Source of the DNA: Paenibacillus hemerocallicola
GTDB taxonomy: Bacteria > Bacillota > Bacilli > Paenibacillales > NBRC-103111
NCBI RefSeq assembly: GCF_006265175.1
Contig: NZ_VDCQ01000010.1
Coordinates: 113,457 to 177,456 of the forward strand
Direction of reading: 5' to 3'
DNA: 64,000 nt
Numbering within the stretch: the stretch's first letter is position 1; each line of letters starts with the position of its first letter. The notes under the pieces were generated by a model. That model did not search any database. It was not told the origin of the DNA and saw nothing but the letters and a program-made list of their open reading frames with translations. Below, one piece after another: positions 1 through 8,951 of this stretch. The position numbers and the translations under genes are program-made.

Positions 1-25
1 AAGCTCCCGAAAAGGGAGCTTTTTT
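1..25 (+). terminator. Rho-independent terminator of a gene left of the window
   Basis: An 8-bp stem (AAGCTCCC paired with GGGAGCTT around a short GAAA-type loop) is followed directly by a T run on the plus strand. It would end a plus-strand transcript that lies outside the window, so the chemotaxis gene that follows needs its own promoter. Confidence 0.7.
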
Positions 26-230
26 CATGCCCTATTACCTACCCCGCAGACTTATGAACCGTCTTATATTTCCAACGATAACGGCTATAAGTCCCGCCCC
101 GACTCATAAGAACTGGAATAAAATTCTACGAAATTTGTCGTTTTCAAAAAGGAATATGGCCGTTCTTGTCGAATATGGGTATGCATGCTTCTTTGGGCAC
201 AACGACATTACACGCAAAGGTGGGATTTTT

Positions 231-2393
231 ATGAAAGGGACATTGTCGAAATGGTTCTCGCGAATGTCGAATGCTTGGAACAGCGCGAGAGACAACGTGT
301 CCGCAACCGACATGCAAGGGCTTCGGCAGCAGCTGAGGCTGCAAAACCCTGCCAAATCGGTAGGCATGAAGCTGCTTCTTATTTTCTTCGTCAGCATCGT
401 GGCGATGGTTCTTGCCGTCGGCATCATGTCGTACCAGGTTTCCAAAAGCGTAATCAAGAACAAGGTCGCCGACGCTTCGCAGCAGACGATCTCCCAGGCG
501 ACCGACAAAGTCGATTTCCTGCTGGAAAGCGTCGAAAACATTTCCATCCAGCTCATGTCCGATGACACGGTCGCCGACAACATGACCAAATACAAGGACA
601 AGACGCTGTCGCAATTCGATAAGCTCCAGACCGGACAGCTGGTGAGCACCAGGCTGAAAAGCTACGTATTGTCCAACAACAAGCTCGCCGACATCAATAT
701 CATACCGATTAGTGCGGATGCAACCGATACATATCGCTCCTCGACGGCACTGAAGGACGACATCTACAAAACGGAATGGTTCAACAAAGTGAAGGAAGGC
801 GACGGTCGGGGAATCTGGCTGCCCAGCAGCAAAGCCGGCTACGTCAGCACCCCCAATTCGTTCGCGCTCGGCCGCGTCCTGCGAAACATCAAATCCGGCA
901 CCGTGGAAGGCATGCTCGTGATCGAGGTGAAGCAGTCCGCCTTGAAAGACGCCCTCGGCGTCGTCTCGATCGGCGACGGCAGCGACATTACGATTATCGG
1001 CAAAGACAATAAAGTGATTTATTCCGAGAAAACGGAAGAGCTGGAGGCGGTCTACAACATCGATGTCGTCGGCCATATCGCCAAGTCGGGGGAGGAAGCG
1101 TCCAACTTTACCGGGACGAGAAAAAGCCCCGACGGCAAAGGCAGCGAGTCGATTCTCGCCGTATACGATCCGATCCAGAAAGCGGATTGGCTGCTGACCG
1201 GGGTCATCCCGGTGGAAGTGCTCGTCGAGGACGCCGGGATCATTTTCATCATTACGCTCGTCATGGTACTGGTAGCCGCCCTTCTCGCCATCGGCGTAGG
1301 CATGATCGTCATCCGGTTTATCGCCCGTCCGCTCGTGACGCTGCGCAACCTGATGATGGAAGGGGCTCGGGGCAATTTGACCGTCCGGACGAAGGATAAC
1401 GGCCGCCAGGACGAAATCGGCCAGCTGTCCGCAAGCTTCAACCAGATGATGGAACAGATCACGACGCTGGTCGCGCAAACGAACTTATCGGCGCAGGAGG
1501 TGCTACACACCGCTTCCGAGCTGTCCGACTCCTCGAAGAAGACGGCGCTATCCGCCAAGGAAATCGCCGTGGCCACGGAGGAAATCGCGAACGGCGCATC
1601 CAGCCTCGCCGTGGAGGCCGAACGCGGCAGCGACTTGACCGGCAGCATCAGCATGAAGGTCGACCATGTCGTCGACGCGAACGCGATAATGGAAACGGCC
1701 GCAGCCGAAGTGCAGTCGGCAAGCCGCAAAGGAACGGACTACATGTCCGAGCTGATTACGAAAACCGGAACGACCGAGGATATGATCCGCTCCATGGCGG
1801 ACAAGGTCGAGAAGCTTCAGGAAAGCACGAGCTCGATCCGCAAAATATTGGACATGCTGAACAATATTACGAAACAGACGAATATTTTGTCGCTCAATGC
1901 GACGATCGAAGCGGCCCGTGCAGGTGCTGCGGGCAAAGGCTTTATGGTCGTGGCCGACGAAATCCGCAAGCTGGCCGACCAGTCCAAGCAATCGATCGAC
2001 GTCGTGGCGCAAATTACCGAACGCATCCAGACGGAGATGAAAGAGACGGTCGGCGTCTTGTCGGAGGCGTATCCGATCTTCCAGGAGCAGATCGCTTCGG
2101 TGAAAGACGCGGACGAAATATTCAAGCAGGTCCAATCGCAAATGGACGGCTTCGCCGGCAAGCTGAAGGAAGTAACCGTCTCCGTCCAGCAGCTGAAAGA
2201 CTCCCAGATCGTGCTTTCGGAAGCGATGGGCAACGTAAGCGCCGTCGCCGAGGAGTCGTCGGCCACGTCCCAGGAAGTGGCCTCGCTCAGCTCGGAGCAG
2301 CTCAGCATTAGCGGAGGGCTGGTCAGGCTGTCCGAGAAGCTGGAGAGCTTGTCCAATTCGTTGAAGGAATCTTTGAGCAAGTTCTCGATCTGA
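231..2393 (+). CDS. Methyl-accepting chemotaxis protein
   Basis: Membrane chemoreceptor that senses an extracellular ligand and controls the CheA kinase. The 720-residue product has a first membrane helix at about 45-68, a long extracellular sensor region of the dCache type to about 335, a second helix at about 337-362, a HAMP segment at about 363-420, and a cytoplasmic methyl-accepting coiled coil to the end. The conserved hairpin tip (TNILSLNATIEAARAG) lies near residue 555. The frame is open back to base 27, but the ATG at 231 has a clear AAAGGTGG site about 8 bases upstream and puts the family's usual short cytoplasmic N-terminus before the first helix, so the longer version is rejected. 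The gene stands alone between terminators. Its ligand cannot be read from the sequence. Confidence 0.95.
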   Translation: MKGTLSKWFSRMSNAWNSARDNVSATDMQGLRQQLRLQNPAKSVGMKLLLIFFVSIVAMVLAVGIMSYQVSKSVIKNKVADASQQTISQATDKVDFLLESVENISIQLMSDDTVADNMTKYKDKTLSQFDKLQTGQLVSTRLKSYVLSNNKLADINIIPISADATDTYRSSTALKDDIYKTEWFNKVKEGDGRGIWLPSSKAGYVSTPNSFALGRVLRNIKSGTVEGMLVIEVKQSALKDALGVVSIGDGSDITIIGKDNKVIYSEKTEELEAVYNIDVVGHIAKSGEEASNFTGTRKSPDGKGSESILAVYDPIQKADWLLTGVIPVEVLVEDAGIIFIITLVMVLVAALLAIGVGMIVIRFIARPLVTLRNLMMEGARGNLTVRTKDNGRQDEIGQLSASFNQMMEQITTLVAQTNLSAQEVLHTASELSDSSKKTALSAKEIAVATEEIANGASSLAVEAERGSDLTGSISMKVDHVVDANAIMETAAAEVQSASRKGTDYMSELITKTGTTEDMIRSMADKVEKLQESTSSIRKILDMLNNITKQTNILSLNATIEAARAGAAGKGFMVVADEIRKLADQSKQSIDVVAQITERIQTEMKETVGVLSEAYPIFQEQIASVKDADEIFKQVQSQMDGFAGKLKEVTVSVQQLKDSQIVLSEAMGNVSAVAEESSATSQEVASLSSEQLSISGGLVRLSEKLESLSNSLKESLSKFSI

Positions 2394-2409
2394 CGAATAT
2401 CGGCACGAA

Positions 2410-2447
2410 CGAAAGCACCCCCGCTTCCTCAAGCGAGGGTGCTTTCG
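2410..2447. terminator. Bidirectional terminator between convergent genes
   Basis: CGAAAGCACCC pairs with GGGTGCTTTCG across a 16-base loop. It sits between the chemoreceptor and the convergent small-protein operon. The last codons of the minus-strand gene (stop at 2429-2431) fall inside the loop. Confidence 0.65.
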
Positions 2448-2770
2448 CCGTCTTCCGGATCGATCGCATCGTAGCACGGCGCGACGCCCAGAGCCTTGTT
2501 CGTCCACGGCGCGGATGGCGGCGACGAATTCACTTCTCCGATACGGATGCCGATCATCTTCTCCATGATCGCGAGCTGGTATTGCGCAATCGCCTCGATG
2601 CTTTTCCGCAGGGGCTCCTCCGTCGCCGATGCTCCGCCATCGGCGACGGAGCCCGCGCCCGCGCCTGCGTCCGCGGCGCTCTCGATAATGCGCGCCATCG
2701 CCCGTTGGCTGCGCGCGAGCGACTCCAATATATCGAGCTTCATCTCCCGCTGCCGTTCGAGCCATCCCAT
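2429..2770 (-). CDS. Small helical protein of unknown function, third of three
   Basis: Protein of 113 residues with no signal peptide or membrane segment. Residues 1-35 and 50-75 are predicted helical and are separated by an Ala/Gly-rich linker. It carries the stretch LARSQRAMARIIES, which resembles AKSHCEMARVLEAK in the first protein of the operon. Its ATG overlaps the stop of the preceding gene by one base (TGATG), so translation is probably coupled. I do not recognise a function. Its position at the head of a glycosyltransferase locus suggests a structural or scaffold role at the surface, but that is only inference. Confidence 0.75.
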   Translation of the reverse strand: MGWLERQREMKLDILESLARSQRAMARIIESAADAGAGAGSVADGGASATEEPLRKSIEAIAQYQLAIMEKMIGIRIGEVNSSPPSAPWTNKALGVAPCYDAIDPEDGESTLA

Positions 2771-3111
2771 CAGTTTCCGTCCCCTAATCCGCCGCCGAAC
2801 AAACTGCCAAAGCCGCCCATGCCGTCCGAGGACATATCTTCGTTTTTGTTCAGCACGACCTTCAAATTTTTGGCTAGCGCATTTTCCATTTTGGTCAGCC
2901 CGTCGATCAGCTCTACGAACGACTCGTGCATTTCAAGCGGTTTTTTCAGCTGATCCTCATGGTTGTCGTAGCTTTGATGATTCAAATGAACGCATATCCA
3001 GTCCCGCGATTTCTCCGCTTCATTCGCCTTCGCTTCCAAAATGAGCGATATGTCGTGCTGCATTTTGGCCGAAGCGCGCAGCATCCAGAAGAACGATTCC
3101 GACCGTTCCAC
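2770..3111 (-). CDS. Small helical protein of unknown function, second of three
   Basis: Protein of 113 residues starting at a GTG preceded by GGGGGAG with 5-base spacing. Most of it is predicted alpha-helical, and it ends in a Gly/Phe-rich tail (GMGGFGSLFGGGLGDG) that looks disordered or adhesive. The helix ASAKMQHDISLILEAKANEAE loosely matches the repeated motif of the neighbouring small proteins. No transmembrane or secretion signal is visible. It lies 42 bases downstream of the first small gene and overlaps the third by one base, so the three form one operon. Function unknown. Confidence 0.75.
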   Translation of the reverse strand: MERSESFFWMLRASAKMQHDISLILEAKANEAEKSRDWICVHLNHQSYDNHEDQLKKPLEMHESFVELIDGLTKMENALAKNLKVVLNKNEDMSSDGMGGFGSLFGGGLGDGN

Positions 3112-3153
3112 TCCTTCTCCCCCTTTCGCCTCGCGGCGAGCCGCGCCGCTCTC

Positions 3154-3441
3154 TTACTCTTCTTCCTGGTCGGACATCTCCTTGATGACCATCTCGAGAT
3201 GGTCCCCGATCGCGTCGGCCAAATCGGCCAAGCTGCTCAAGTAGGCGGATACGCTCTTCGTCAAATCGATCGAATTCGTGGCGATCGCTTCGGTTCCTTC
3301 GAATTGGATCGTTTCGTTCGGCAGCGCCGTCACGATATGGGCGATATTGAATATCGATTGCCGCTTCGCCTCGAGTACGCGGGCCATTTCGCAATGCGAC
3401 TTGGCCATATGGGCGATAATCGAAGTGACCTCCTCCTGCAC
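3154..3441 (-). CDS. Small helical protein of unknown function, first of three
   Basis: Protein of 95 residues. The frame is open to an ATG at 3459, but the GTG at 3441 is preceded by GGGGGGAG with 6-base spacing and is preferred. It contains HMAKSHCEMARVLEAKR near the start, a Leu/Ala-rich helix (SAYLSSLADLADAIGDHLE) and a short acidic tail (DQEEE). These features recur loosely in the two downstream genes and suggest an old triplication or a family of helical partners. The operon lies directly downstream of a run of GT61 genes on the same strand. I cannot assign a function. Confidence 0.75.
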   Translation of the reverse strand: MQEEVTSIIAHMAKSHCEMARVLEAKRQSIFNIAHIVTALPNETIQFEGTEAIATNSIDLTKSVSAYLSSLADLADAIGDHLEMVIKEMSDQEEE

Positions 3442-3518
3442 GGAGCACTCCCCCCTCATGATCGAACTTCCCCATATTTTATGAAAGGATCGCGACTAAT
3501 GTGCAGCCTCCCCTTCCC

Positions 3519-4271
3519 TCATACTTCCAACAGCTTCAGCATGTCGGACAATGCGCCGAGGTCGACCGTAATGTCGTCGTGCACATGTCCCACCATGCCG
3601 ATGCCTTCGCTTTCGGACAGACGATTTCCAAGACCTATCAAATAGAAAAACCGCAAACCATAGTAACTGCTGGGGTGCCAAAAAGAGGGTACATATAGCG
3701 GGTCGGGTAAATATCGACGACTTGGGTTCCCGACCGGCAAAACATAAGGTCGGTGAGGCTGGCGCCATGCGGGGCTATTATGCATTCGGCGGATGCGAAA
3801 AGCCTTACTTGATCGGCGACCGACATCGTCCCTAGCGATATTGCCCGGAATCCGCGTGCAGCCAAAACTCTCGTCACCTCATGTTCCTTCAGCACTTTCC
3901 GGTGCTTCGCGTCGCCCCTGCTTATATATATTCGCTCATATCCGGATAAAGGCCGCGGATTCACCGACTTCAGAAGCTGTTCGCGCAAAAAATCGGTCCC
4001 CCATTTGGGAAGCGGGTTGGCTATGAACGGCTCCAGCCAATACGGTTGAAGCGAAGGGACAACGAGCCTCGCGGCCTTCAGGTGCAGCCCCTCGTACGAT
4101 CGGATGGCCTTCTCCCGCGGTATGCCCAGCAGGGCGAGCGTCTCATCCTGAAACCGGGAGGCGCCGTCATTCGTTATGATGTATTTATCGATGTGCAAGC
4201 CGCTTCGAAACGGATTTCGCGATCCAATCGCGAAGCGAATTGTACATGCCAGCAGGAACTGCTTCGCTCAT
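3519..4271 (-). pseudogene. Decayed GT61 (DUF563) glycosyltransferase
   Basis: Remnant of a paralogue of the gene just upstream. Its ATG at 4271 overlaps that gene's stop (ATGA) and encodes about 25 residues (MSEAVPAGMYNSLRDW...) matching the paralogue's N-terminus. The sequence then jumps, out of frame, to HIDKYIITNDGASRFQ, which corresponds to about residue 175 of the paralogue, so about 450 bases are missing. The middle keeps the GT61 core, although the hallmark HGAGL(T/A)N reads HGASLTD. A second frameshift lies in a run of five T at 3680-3684, after which the true C-terminus (HDDITVDLGALSDMLKLL) continues in another frame. Two independent lesions make a sequencing error an unlikely full explanation. 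Confidence 0.85.
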
Positions 4272-5425
4272 CCGGACCCCTCCGTCAGCATGCGCACGAC
4301 CCGTTCATCCAAAGCCCGGAGATCGACGGTGATGTCGTCCGTTCGACAGTCCGCGTCTCCGACTCCGGAGGTGTCCGGCAGGCGCTCTCCTTCGCCGAAT
4401 AAATAATAATAATCAAGCCCGAAATGGTTGCTCAAATACCAATACACCGTGTTCACGTAATTGGGTGCGTACAGCTCCAGCACCTTCGTTCCCGGACGAC
4501 AAAACAGCAAATTGGCCAGCCCGGCGCCGTGAGGGGCCACGATCGTATCGGCGGAAGCGAAAAGCCGTATTTGCTCGTCAACCGTCAGCGATTCGAGCAG
4601 CACCTTTTGAAATCCGTAACCGCTTAGCAATTGGCACACTTGCTCTTCGTTCGTCACTTTGCGGACTTGGGCATTTTCGCGGCTGACGTAGATTCGCCGA
4701 TAACCGGTTTCGGTCGTCTGCCCGATCCGATTCGACAAGGCGGTGCGCAAATATCGGCTTGCCCACTTGGGCATCGAATGGGGCAGGAACGGCTGCAGCC
4801 GGTATGTTTCCAACGAAGGAACGATCAGCCTCTTCGGCTTCAGGTGCATTCCCGGTTTGTTCCTCACGATCTTATGTTCCGGAATGCCCAGCATGGCCAG
4901 AGTCTCCGTTTGAAATCGGGTCGAGCCTTTGCCGTTTACGATATATTTGTCGATATGAATGCCGCTCTTATCCAGCAGATGAATACGGGCCAACACCTCG
5001 CCCAGCCAGTGGTAATAATTGTTGTCCCATATGAAATTCACGACGGCAACCGTCTCCGTCGTAGCTTTTGCTTGCGGCAATTCGCGCCTCTTATAGACCG
5101 GATGAATCGAATTCGGCCTGTAATACTGCATCGACATGTCCAAAATGATTTTATTGTCCGGGGCAATGATGGCGGCCATCCTGTCTTCCGCTACCCAATA
5201 ACGTCCCTGCGGCAGAACCGCGACGAAAGCTTTCGGTATCGTGACGGATTGCTTTTGAAAGCCGGGATGAGTAGGGGGCTCCACTCCTTTCGGTCTCGAA
5301 AGGCTTATCGTTTCCTCCATGTACATTACGTTTTGCATTTCATGATCGCGGAATCGTCCGGCGCGCGACGTCTCGACCCAGTCCCAAAGCGACGGATAAG
5401 CACCGCGCGGTGTCGCTTCGCTCAT
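4268..5425 (-). CDS. GT61 (DUF563) family glycosyltransferase
   Basis: Cytoplasmic GT-B-type transferase of 385 residues, about the usual family length. The C-terminal half carries the family signature VAPHGAGLANLLFC followed by PGTKVLELYAPN, and an earlier YYHWLGEVLARIHLL segment typical of DUF563 proteins. The start is supported by GGAGGGAGTTAAGAC before the ATG. It is closely related to the gene at 25919-27070 (both begin M-x-E-A-x-P and share the WVAEDR and HIDKY/PIDKY blocks), more distantly to those at 14325 and 16991. Donor and acceptor are unknown. Xylose is an attractive donor because UDP-xylose synthesis is encoded in the window, but this is inference. Confidence 0.85.
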   Translation of the reverse strand: MSEATPRGAYPSLWDWVETSRAGRFRDHEMQNVMYMEETISLSRPKGVEPPTHPGFQKQSVTIPKAFVAVLPQGRYWVAEDRMAAIIAPDNKIILDMSMQYYRPNSIHPVYKRRELPQAKATTETVAVVNFIWDNNYYHWLGEVLARIHLLDKSGIHIDKYIVNGKGSTRFQTETLAMLGIPEHKIVRNKPGMHLKPKRLIVPSLETYRLQPFLPHSMPKWASRYLRTALSNRIGQTTETGYRRIYVSRENAQVRKVTNEEQVCQLLSGYGFQKVLLESLTVDEQIRLFASADTIVAPHGAGLANLLFCRPGTKVLELYAPNYVNTVYWYLSNHFGLDYYYLFGEGERLPDTSGVGDADCRTDDITVDLRALDERVVRMLTEGSG

Positions 5426-5512
5426 GTCTTAACTCCCTCCTTCCAATATCGGTAAGATGGGTGCGGAATCCATCTTTGAAGGCCGCACCGACTCCATGGT
5501 CATTCCCGATTC

Positions 5513-6217
5513 TTACCCTTTTTGCAAAATCATAAGTCCGTTCCAGTACGTGGGATGACCATTGCTTGACGTAGTAACGTCCAGCAGCATCCGGTATTCC
5601 CCCGGGTGAGCCGCCATAAAGTCCAGCGTCGCTTGGCGAGGCTCCGGCCAATTCGTATCGTCCACCAATATGATGCACTGGTCGGCGAAATACGGGGCGG
5701 CGACCTGCAAGCCTTGCAGCTGATTCATGTAATCGTGAGGACCGTCGAAGAAATAGAGGCCGATGGGGCTTTGATGAAGATTGGCGAAGTATTCGATATA
5801 GTCCATGTCGTAAAATTGATGGCCATCGCCTTTATGCAGGTTGAACCGGTACATGAATTGCGCCCGCGGACCGCCGAATTGCGAGAAATTGTCCACGCCT
5901 ATGCATGTTTTGCCGGAGTTGTTCAGCAAGCCCGATAAAAAGGAAAATCCGTTCCATACGCCTACGTTTACGAAGCTTTGACCCGGCGGCAGCTGGGAGA
6001 CGACCCGATTAATAATCGACCCGATCGCGTAGGAGGACATTTTCGGCATTTGCCATATGCTGTTGATCGCGTCCCTCATTTGGAGCTCATCTGCCGGAAG
6101 CACGGTGTTGGAGAATTCCAGCGCGGCATCGGTCCCGTACAGCTTTTCCTTCTGCACCGGCGTTTCGGGTTGGACGAACCGAAACGAAATTCCTTTAATA
6201 AACTGTTCGTTATTCAT
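5513..6217 (-). CDS. SAM-dependent methyltransferase, class I
   Basis: Protein of 234 residues with a Rossmann-type methyltransferase core. SFVNVGVWNGFSFLSGLL is motif I (a variant G-x-W-x-G loop), followed by CIGVDNFS and the acidic FFDGPHDY segment, as in small-molecule or sugar methyltransferases of the Methyltransf_24 group. The ORF extends to 6268, but the ATG at 6217 gives the product MNNEQF... with GGGGAGGGG about 12 bases upstream. It is the first gene of the minus-strand cluster that continues into the GT61 genes and probably methylates a sugar of the glycan. The target is not visible. Confidence 0.8.
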   Translation of the reverse strand: MNNEQFIKGISFRFVQPETPVQKEKLYGTDAALEFSNTVLPADELQMRDAINSIWQMPKMSSYAIGSIINRVVSQLPPGQSFVNVGVWNGFSFLSGLLNNSGKTCIGVDNFSQFGGPRAQFMYRFNLHKGDGHQFYDMDYIEYFANLHQSPIGLYFFDGPHDYMNQLQGLQVAAPYFADQCIILVDDTNWPEPRQATLDFMAAHPGEYRMLLDVTTSSNGHPTYWNGLMILQKG

Positions 6218-6506
6218 AATTGAAACATTACCCCTCCCCGTATTACTGATGGTCCATAGTACGATCATTCTATTAAATGCCTCATAACCCGAAAGAGAAA
6301 CCGGTATATGCCATTGGAGAAATGCCTCTTTTTACCATTTGACACACATCCATACGGATTGCGTTATTAGCGGGTAAAGCTGCTACCTTATCATATGACC
6401 TTGCGCGAAGGGTGATTGGACAGGATGACATGAACAGCGTCTAAACATTTCGGACCGGCCTGAATATAGTAGTAGGAACGATCATACCGATTGGAGGGTT
6501 CCTATT

Positions 6507-7484
6507 ATGAAAATATCGGTAGTGATGGCGGTATATAACGGAGCCGATTATTTGGAACAGTCCGTAAACAGCATATTGGCCCAAACTTACGGCAATTTCG
6601 AATTTATTATCGTGGATGACGGATCCACCGACGGCACGTGGGAAATCCTCTCCGGCATTACCGATACGCGGATCAGAAAATACCGTTTACCGGCAAACTG
6701 CGGTACCCCCATCGCACTGAATATCGCGGTTGAAGAGGCGGAGGGGGAATGGATTGCCATACAAGACGCCGACGATATAAGCCTTCCCGACCGATTAACC
6801 GTTCAGGCCGACTATATTCGGGAGCACCCCGAATTAATCGTAGTAGGCTCGCGGATTTCATGTATAGGCGAAAGCGGCATCGATCCGGCGCGTCTTCGGC
6901 GGGTAGAGTCCAATCTCAACTATGGCTTAAGCAGGGATGAGCTTTACAGAAACCGTTACTTCGTATGTGCGCTATGCCACGGTACCGCTCTATATTCGAG
7001 AGCGCGTTTTTTCAGAGCGGGAGGTTATGATTCGGTTTATCGGATTACTCACGATTACGACTTGTGGCTGAAGCTGTTCCAGCTCGGGCCGATCGAGAAA
7101 ATAGACCGGGTGTTATACCGGTACCGGGTCCATTCCGGTTCCCTGTCCCATCATGACGGCATGGCAACCTATACGGAAAAGCTGAGCTGCGGCATCCGCC
7201 GACTGCGCCAATTCGAATATGGCCACCGTACCGGCCCTATCCGCGTAATCGTCTTCGCGAACAAAGGCCTTATCCAAATGATGGCGAACAACGTCGTTCC
7301 TCATTGTCCGGTACAAGTTCGCTCTTACTATGAAAATCAACTTCATGCCGATACCGCTTGGAGTCTATTCAATAGAGGAGAGGTGGACGGAATCATTCTG
7401 CTTCAGAACCCCGATCGAAAAGCGTTGGCCGATTATTTCCAAAATAAAGGGATGGTTATCAATCAACATTTATTTCAATTGTAA
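6507..7484 (+). CDS. GT2 family glycosyltransferase
   Basis: Inverting GT-A glycosyltransferase of 325 residues. The N-terminus has the classic fold entry MKISVVMAVYNGADYLEQSV, then IIVDDGSTDGT and the metal-binding AIQDADDISLPDR, where the first Asp pair acts as the DxD motif. A later DYDLWLKL block resembles the ED/DYD catalytic region. There are no membrane helices. A good GGAGGG site precedes the ATG. The gene stands alone on the plus strand, divergent from the methyltransferase (289 bases apart) and convergent with the GDP-mannose dehydrogenase gene, with a terminator between them. Donor sugar unknown. Confidence 0.9.
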   Translation: MKISVVMAVYNGADYLEQSVNSILAQTYGNFEFIIVDDGSTDGTWEILSGITDTRIRKYRLPANCGTPIALNIAVEEAEGEWIAIQDADDISLPDRLTVQADYIREHPELIVVGSRISCIGESGIDPARLRRVESNLNYGLSRDELYRNRYFVCALCHGTALYSRARFFRAGGYDSVYRITHDYDLWLKLFQLGPIEKIDRVLYRYRVHSGSLSHHDGMATYTEKLSCGIRRLRQFEYGHRTGPIRVIVFANKGLIQMMANNVVPHCPVQVRSYYENQLHADTAWSLFNRGEVDGIILLQNPDRKALADYFQNKGMVINQHLFQL

Positions 7485-7514
7485 CGATTCGCCTTCGAAA
7501 ACCGCATGCAAAAA

Positions 7515-7546
7515 AATACTACCGAGACGAAGCTCTCGGCAGTATT
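7515..7546. terminator. Bidirectional terminator
   Basis: AATACTACCGAGA pairs with TCTCGGCAGTATT (one mismatch) around a 6-base loop, flanked by an A run on the left and a T-rich stretch on the right. It can serve both the GT2 gene and the convergent dehydrogenase gene. Confidence 0.7.
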
Positions 7547-7593
7547 CTTCCTTACTCACTCATTATCCCCCCCGGTTTCCCTCCGACGTCTCC

Positions 7594-8922
7594 TTACCAT
7601 AGAAGCCCTTTATAATTGTTGAAACCCGTCAGCGAGTCCGATATCCCTACCAGATCAATGACGATTTTCGTATCCAGCGCGTTATGCACGAACTCGATAT
7701 ACTGTTCATTTTTTTGGGCGACCACGATCAGGTCGGAGTGCCGTTTCAGCTTCTCCAAATCCGGCTCCATCAGTCGGATCAAGTGCGGCACGACCGATTC
7801 CATATACTCTTTGTTCGCTCCGATAAGCCTGGAGTCTTCGACGTTCCGGTCGTGAATGCGAATATCGTAGCCTTTGCCGATAAGCCGTTCCAGAAGCTTC
7901 ACGATCGGGCTCTCGCGCAAATCGTCGGTTCCTTTCTTGAAGGCCAGACCAAGAACGCCTATGCGAGTAAGCCCTTCGGCGGCTATGAGCTCCAGCGCCC
8001 TGTCGATATGCATCGCATTGCTTCTCTCGATGGCTGGCAGGACGGCGGTCTCCACGTTCAACGAACGCGCGATCGAGGCAATGGCCCTGACATCTTTAGG
8101 CAGGCAGGAGCCCCCGTAGGCAAAGCCGGGATTCAAGTAAGCGGACGATACGTTTAGCTGCCGGTCCAGGCAGAAGAGCTCCATTACCTTGCGCGGATCG
8201 ATCCCGAGCGAGTGGCTAACCGCACCGATTTCATTGGCGAAAACGACCTTTAAGGCATGATAGGAATTGTTGACGTATTTGATCATTTCCCCGATTTCGC
8301 GGTCCGTTTCCACGATGGGCGCCCGCACCCCTCCATATACGCGGCGGAGCGCGGTTAGAGCGGTTTCGTTGCCGGTACCGAGCAATGTATACGGCGGGTT
8401 GAAATAATCTTCGACGCTGGAGCCTTCGCGCAGAAATTCGGGATTGCTGACAACGGCGAAATCCAGCCCGACCCGTTTTCCGGATTTGGCCAATACCGAT
8501 TCGATCGCGCTACCCGTGCCCGGAGGAACCGTGGAGCGCACCACGACCGTCAAGAAACGGTCCCGTTTCGCGATCGCTTCCTTAATTTGCCTGGCAACGC
8601 TCCAAAGATGCGACAAATCGGGTTCTCCGTGCTTATTCGAAGGAGTCCCGACGCAAATCATGCATATGTCGGATTGCTCCAGGGCCAAGCTCAGATCGGT
8701 CGTAGCCGATAAACGCCCCTTCCCGCTCTGTTCCATGATCAGGGATGCAATGCCTTCTTCTATGATTGTCGGCAATCCTTCATTGATTAATTGCACTTTC
8801 GTCCCGTTCACATCGACTCCGATTACGCGATGACCCATGTGCGCCAAACAACCGGCGGAGACGCATCCGACATAACCGAGACCGATAACCGCGACCGTAT
8901 GCGATGTCTGATCATTCGTCAT
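7594..8922 (-). CDS. GDP-mannose 6-dehydrogenase-like nucleotide-sugar dehydrogenase
   Basis: NAD-dependent four-electron oxidation of a nucleotide hexose to the uronate. The 442-residue product has the N-terminal NAD site (VAVIGLGYVGCVSAG), the catalytic-cysteine loop GGSCLPKDVRA and the C-terminal RESPIVKLLERLIGKGY segment. The last two look more like AlgD-type GDP-mannose dehydrogenases than like UDP-glucose dehydrogenases, which have SCFPKD as in the gene at 18965. The start is placed at the second ATG (8922) because GGAG lies 7 bases before it; an ATG at 8928 is also possible. The product would be GDP-mannuronate, with GDP-mannose supplied by the manC-like gene at 60710. Family is certain, substrate choice less so. 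Confidence 0.85.
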   Translation of the reverse strand: MTNDQTSHTVAVIGLGYVGCVSAGCLAHMGHRVIGVDVNGTKVQLINEGLPTIIEEGIASLIMEQSGKGRLSATTDLSLALEQSDICMICVGTPSNKHGEPDLSHLWSVARQIKEAIAKRDRFLTVVVRSTVPPGTGSAIESVLAKSGKRVGLDFAVVSNPEFLREGSSVEDYFNPPYTLLGTGNETALTALRRVYGGVRAPIVETDREIGEMIKYVNNSYHALKVVFANEIGAVSHSLGIDPRKVMELFCLDRQLNVSSAYLNPGFAYGGSCLPKDVRAIASIARSLNVETAVLPAIERSNAMHIDRALELIAAEGLTRIGVLGLAFKKGTDDLRESPIVKLLERLIGKGYDIRIHDRNVEDSRLIGANKEYMESVVPHLIRLMEPDLEKLKRHSDLIVVAQKNEQYIEFVHNALDTKIVIDLVGISDSLTGFNNYKGLLW

Positions 8923-8951
8923 TTCCATTCTCCATTCCCCTATTGCTTAAG

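Noticed and set aside
27-230. Upstream extension of the chemoreceptor frame
   Set aside because: It begins at the edge of a terminator and lacks a ribosome site; the ATG at 231 has both a site and the right family start.
144-1478. 444-codon minus-strand frame over the chemoreceptor gene
   Set aside because: Antisense shadow; the plus-strand product has full MCP architecture.
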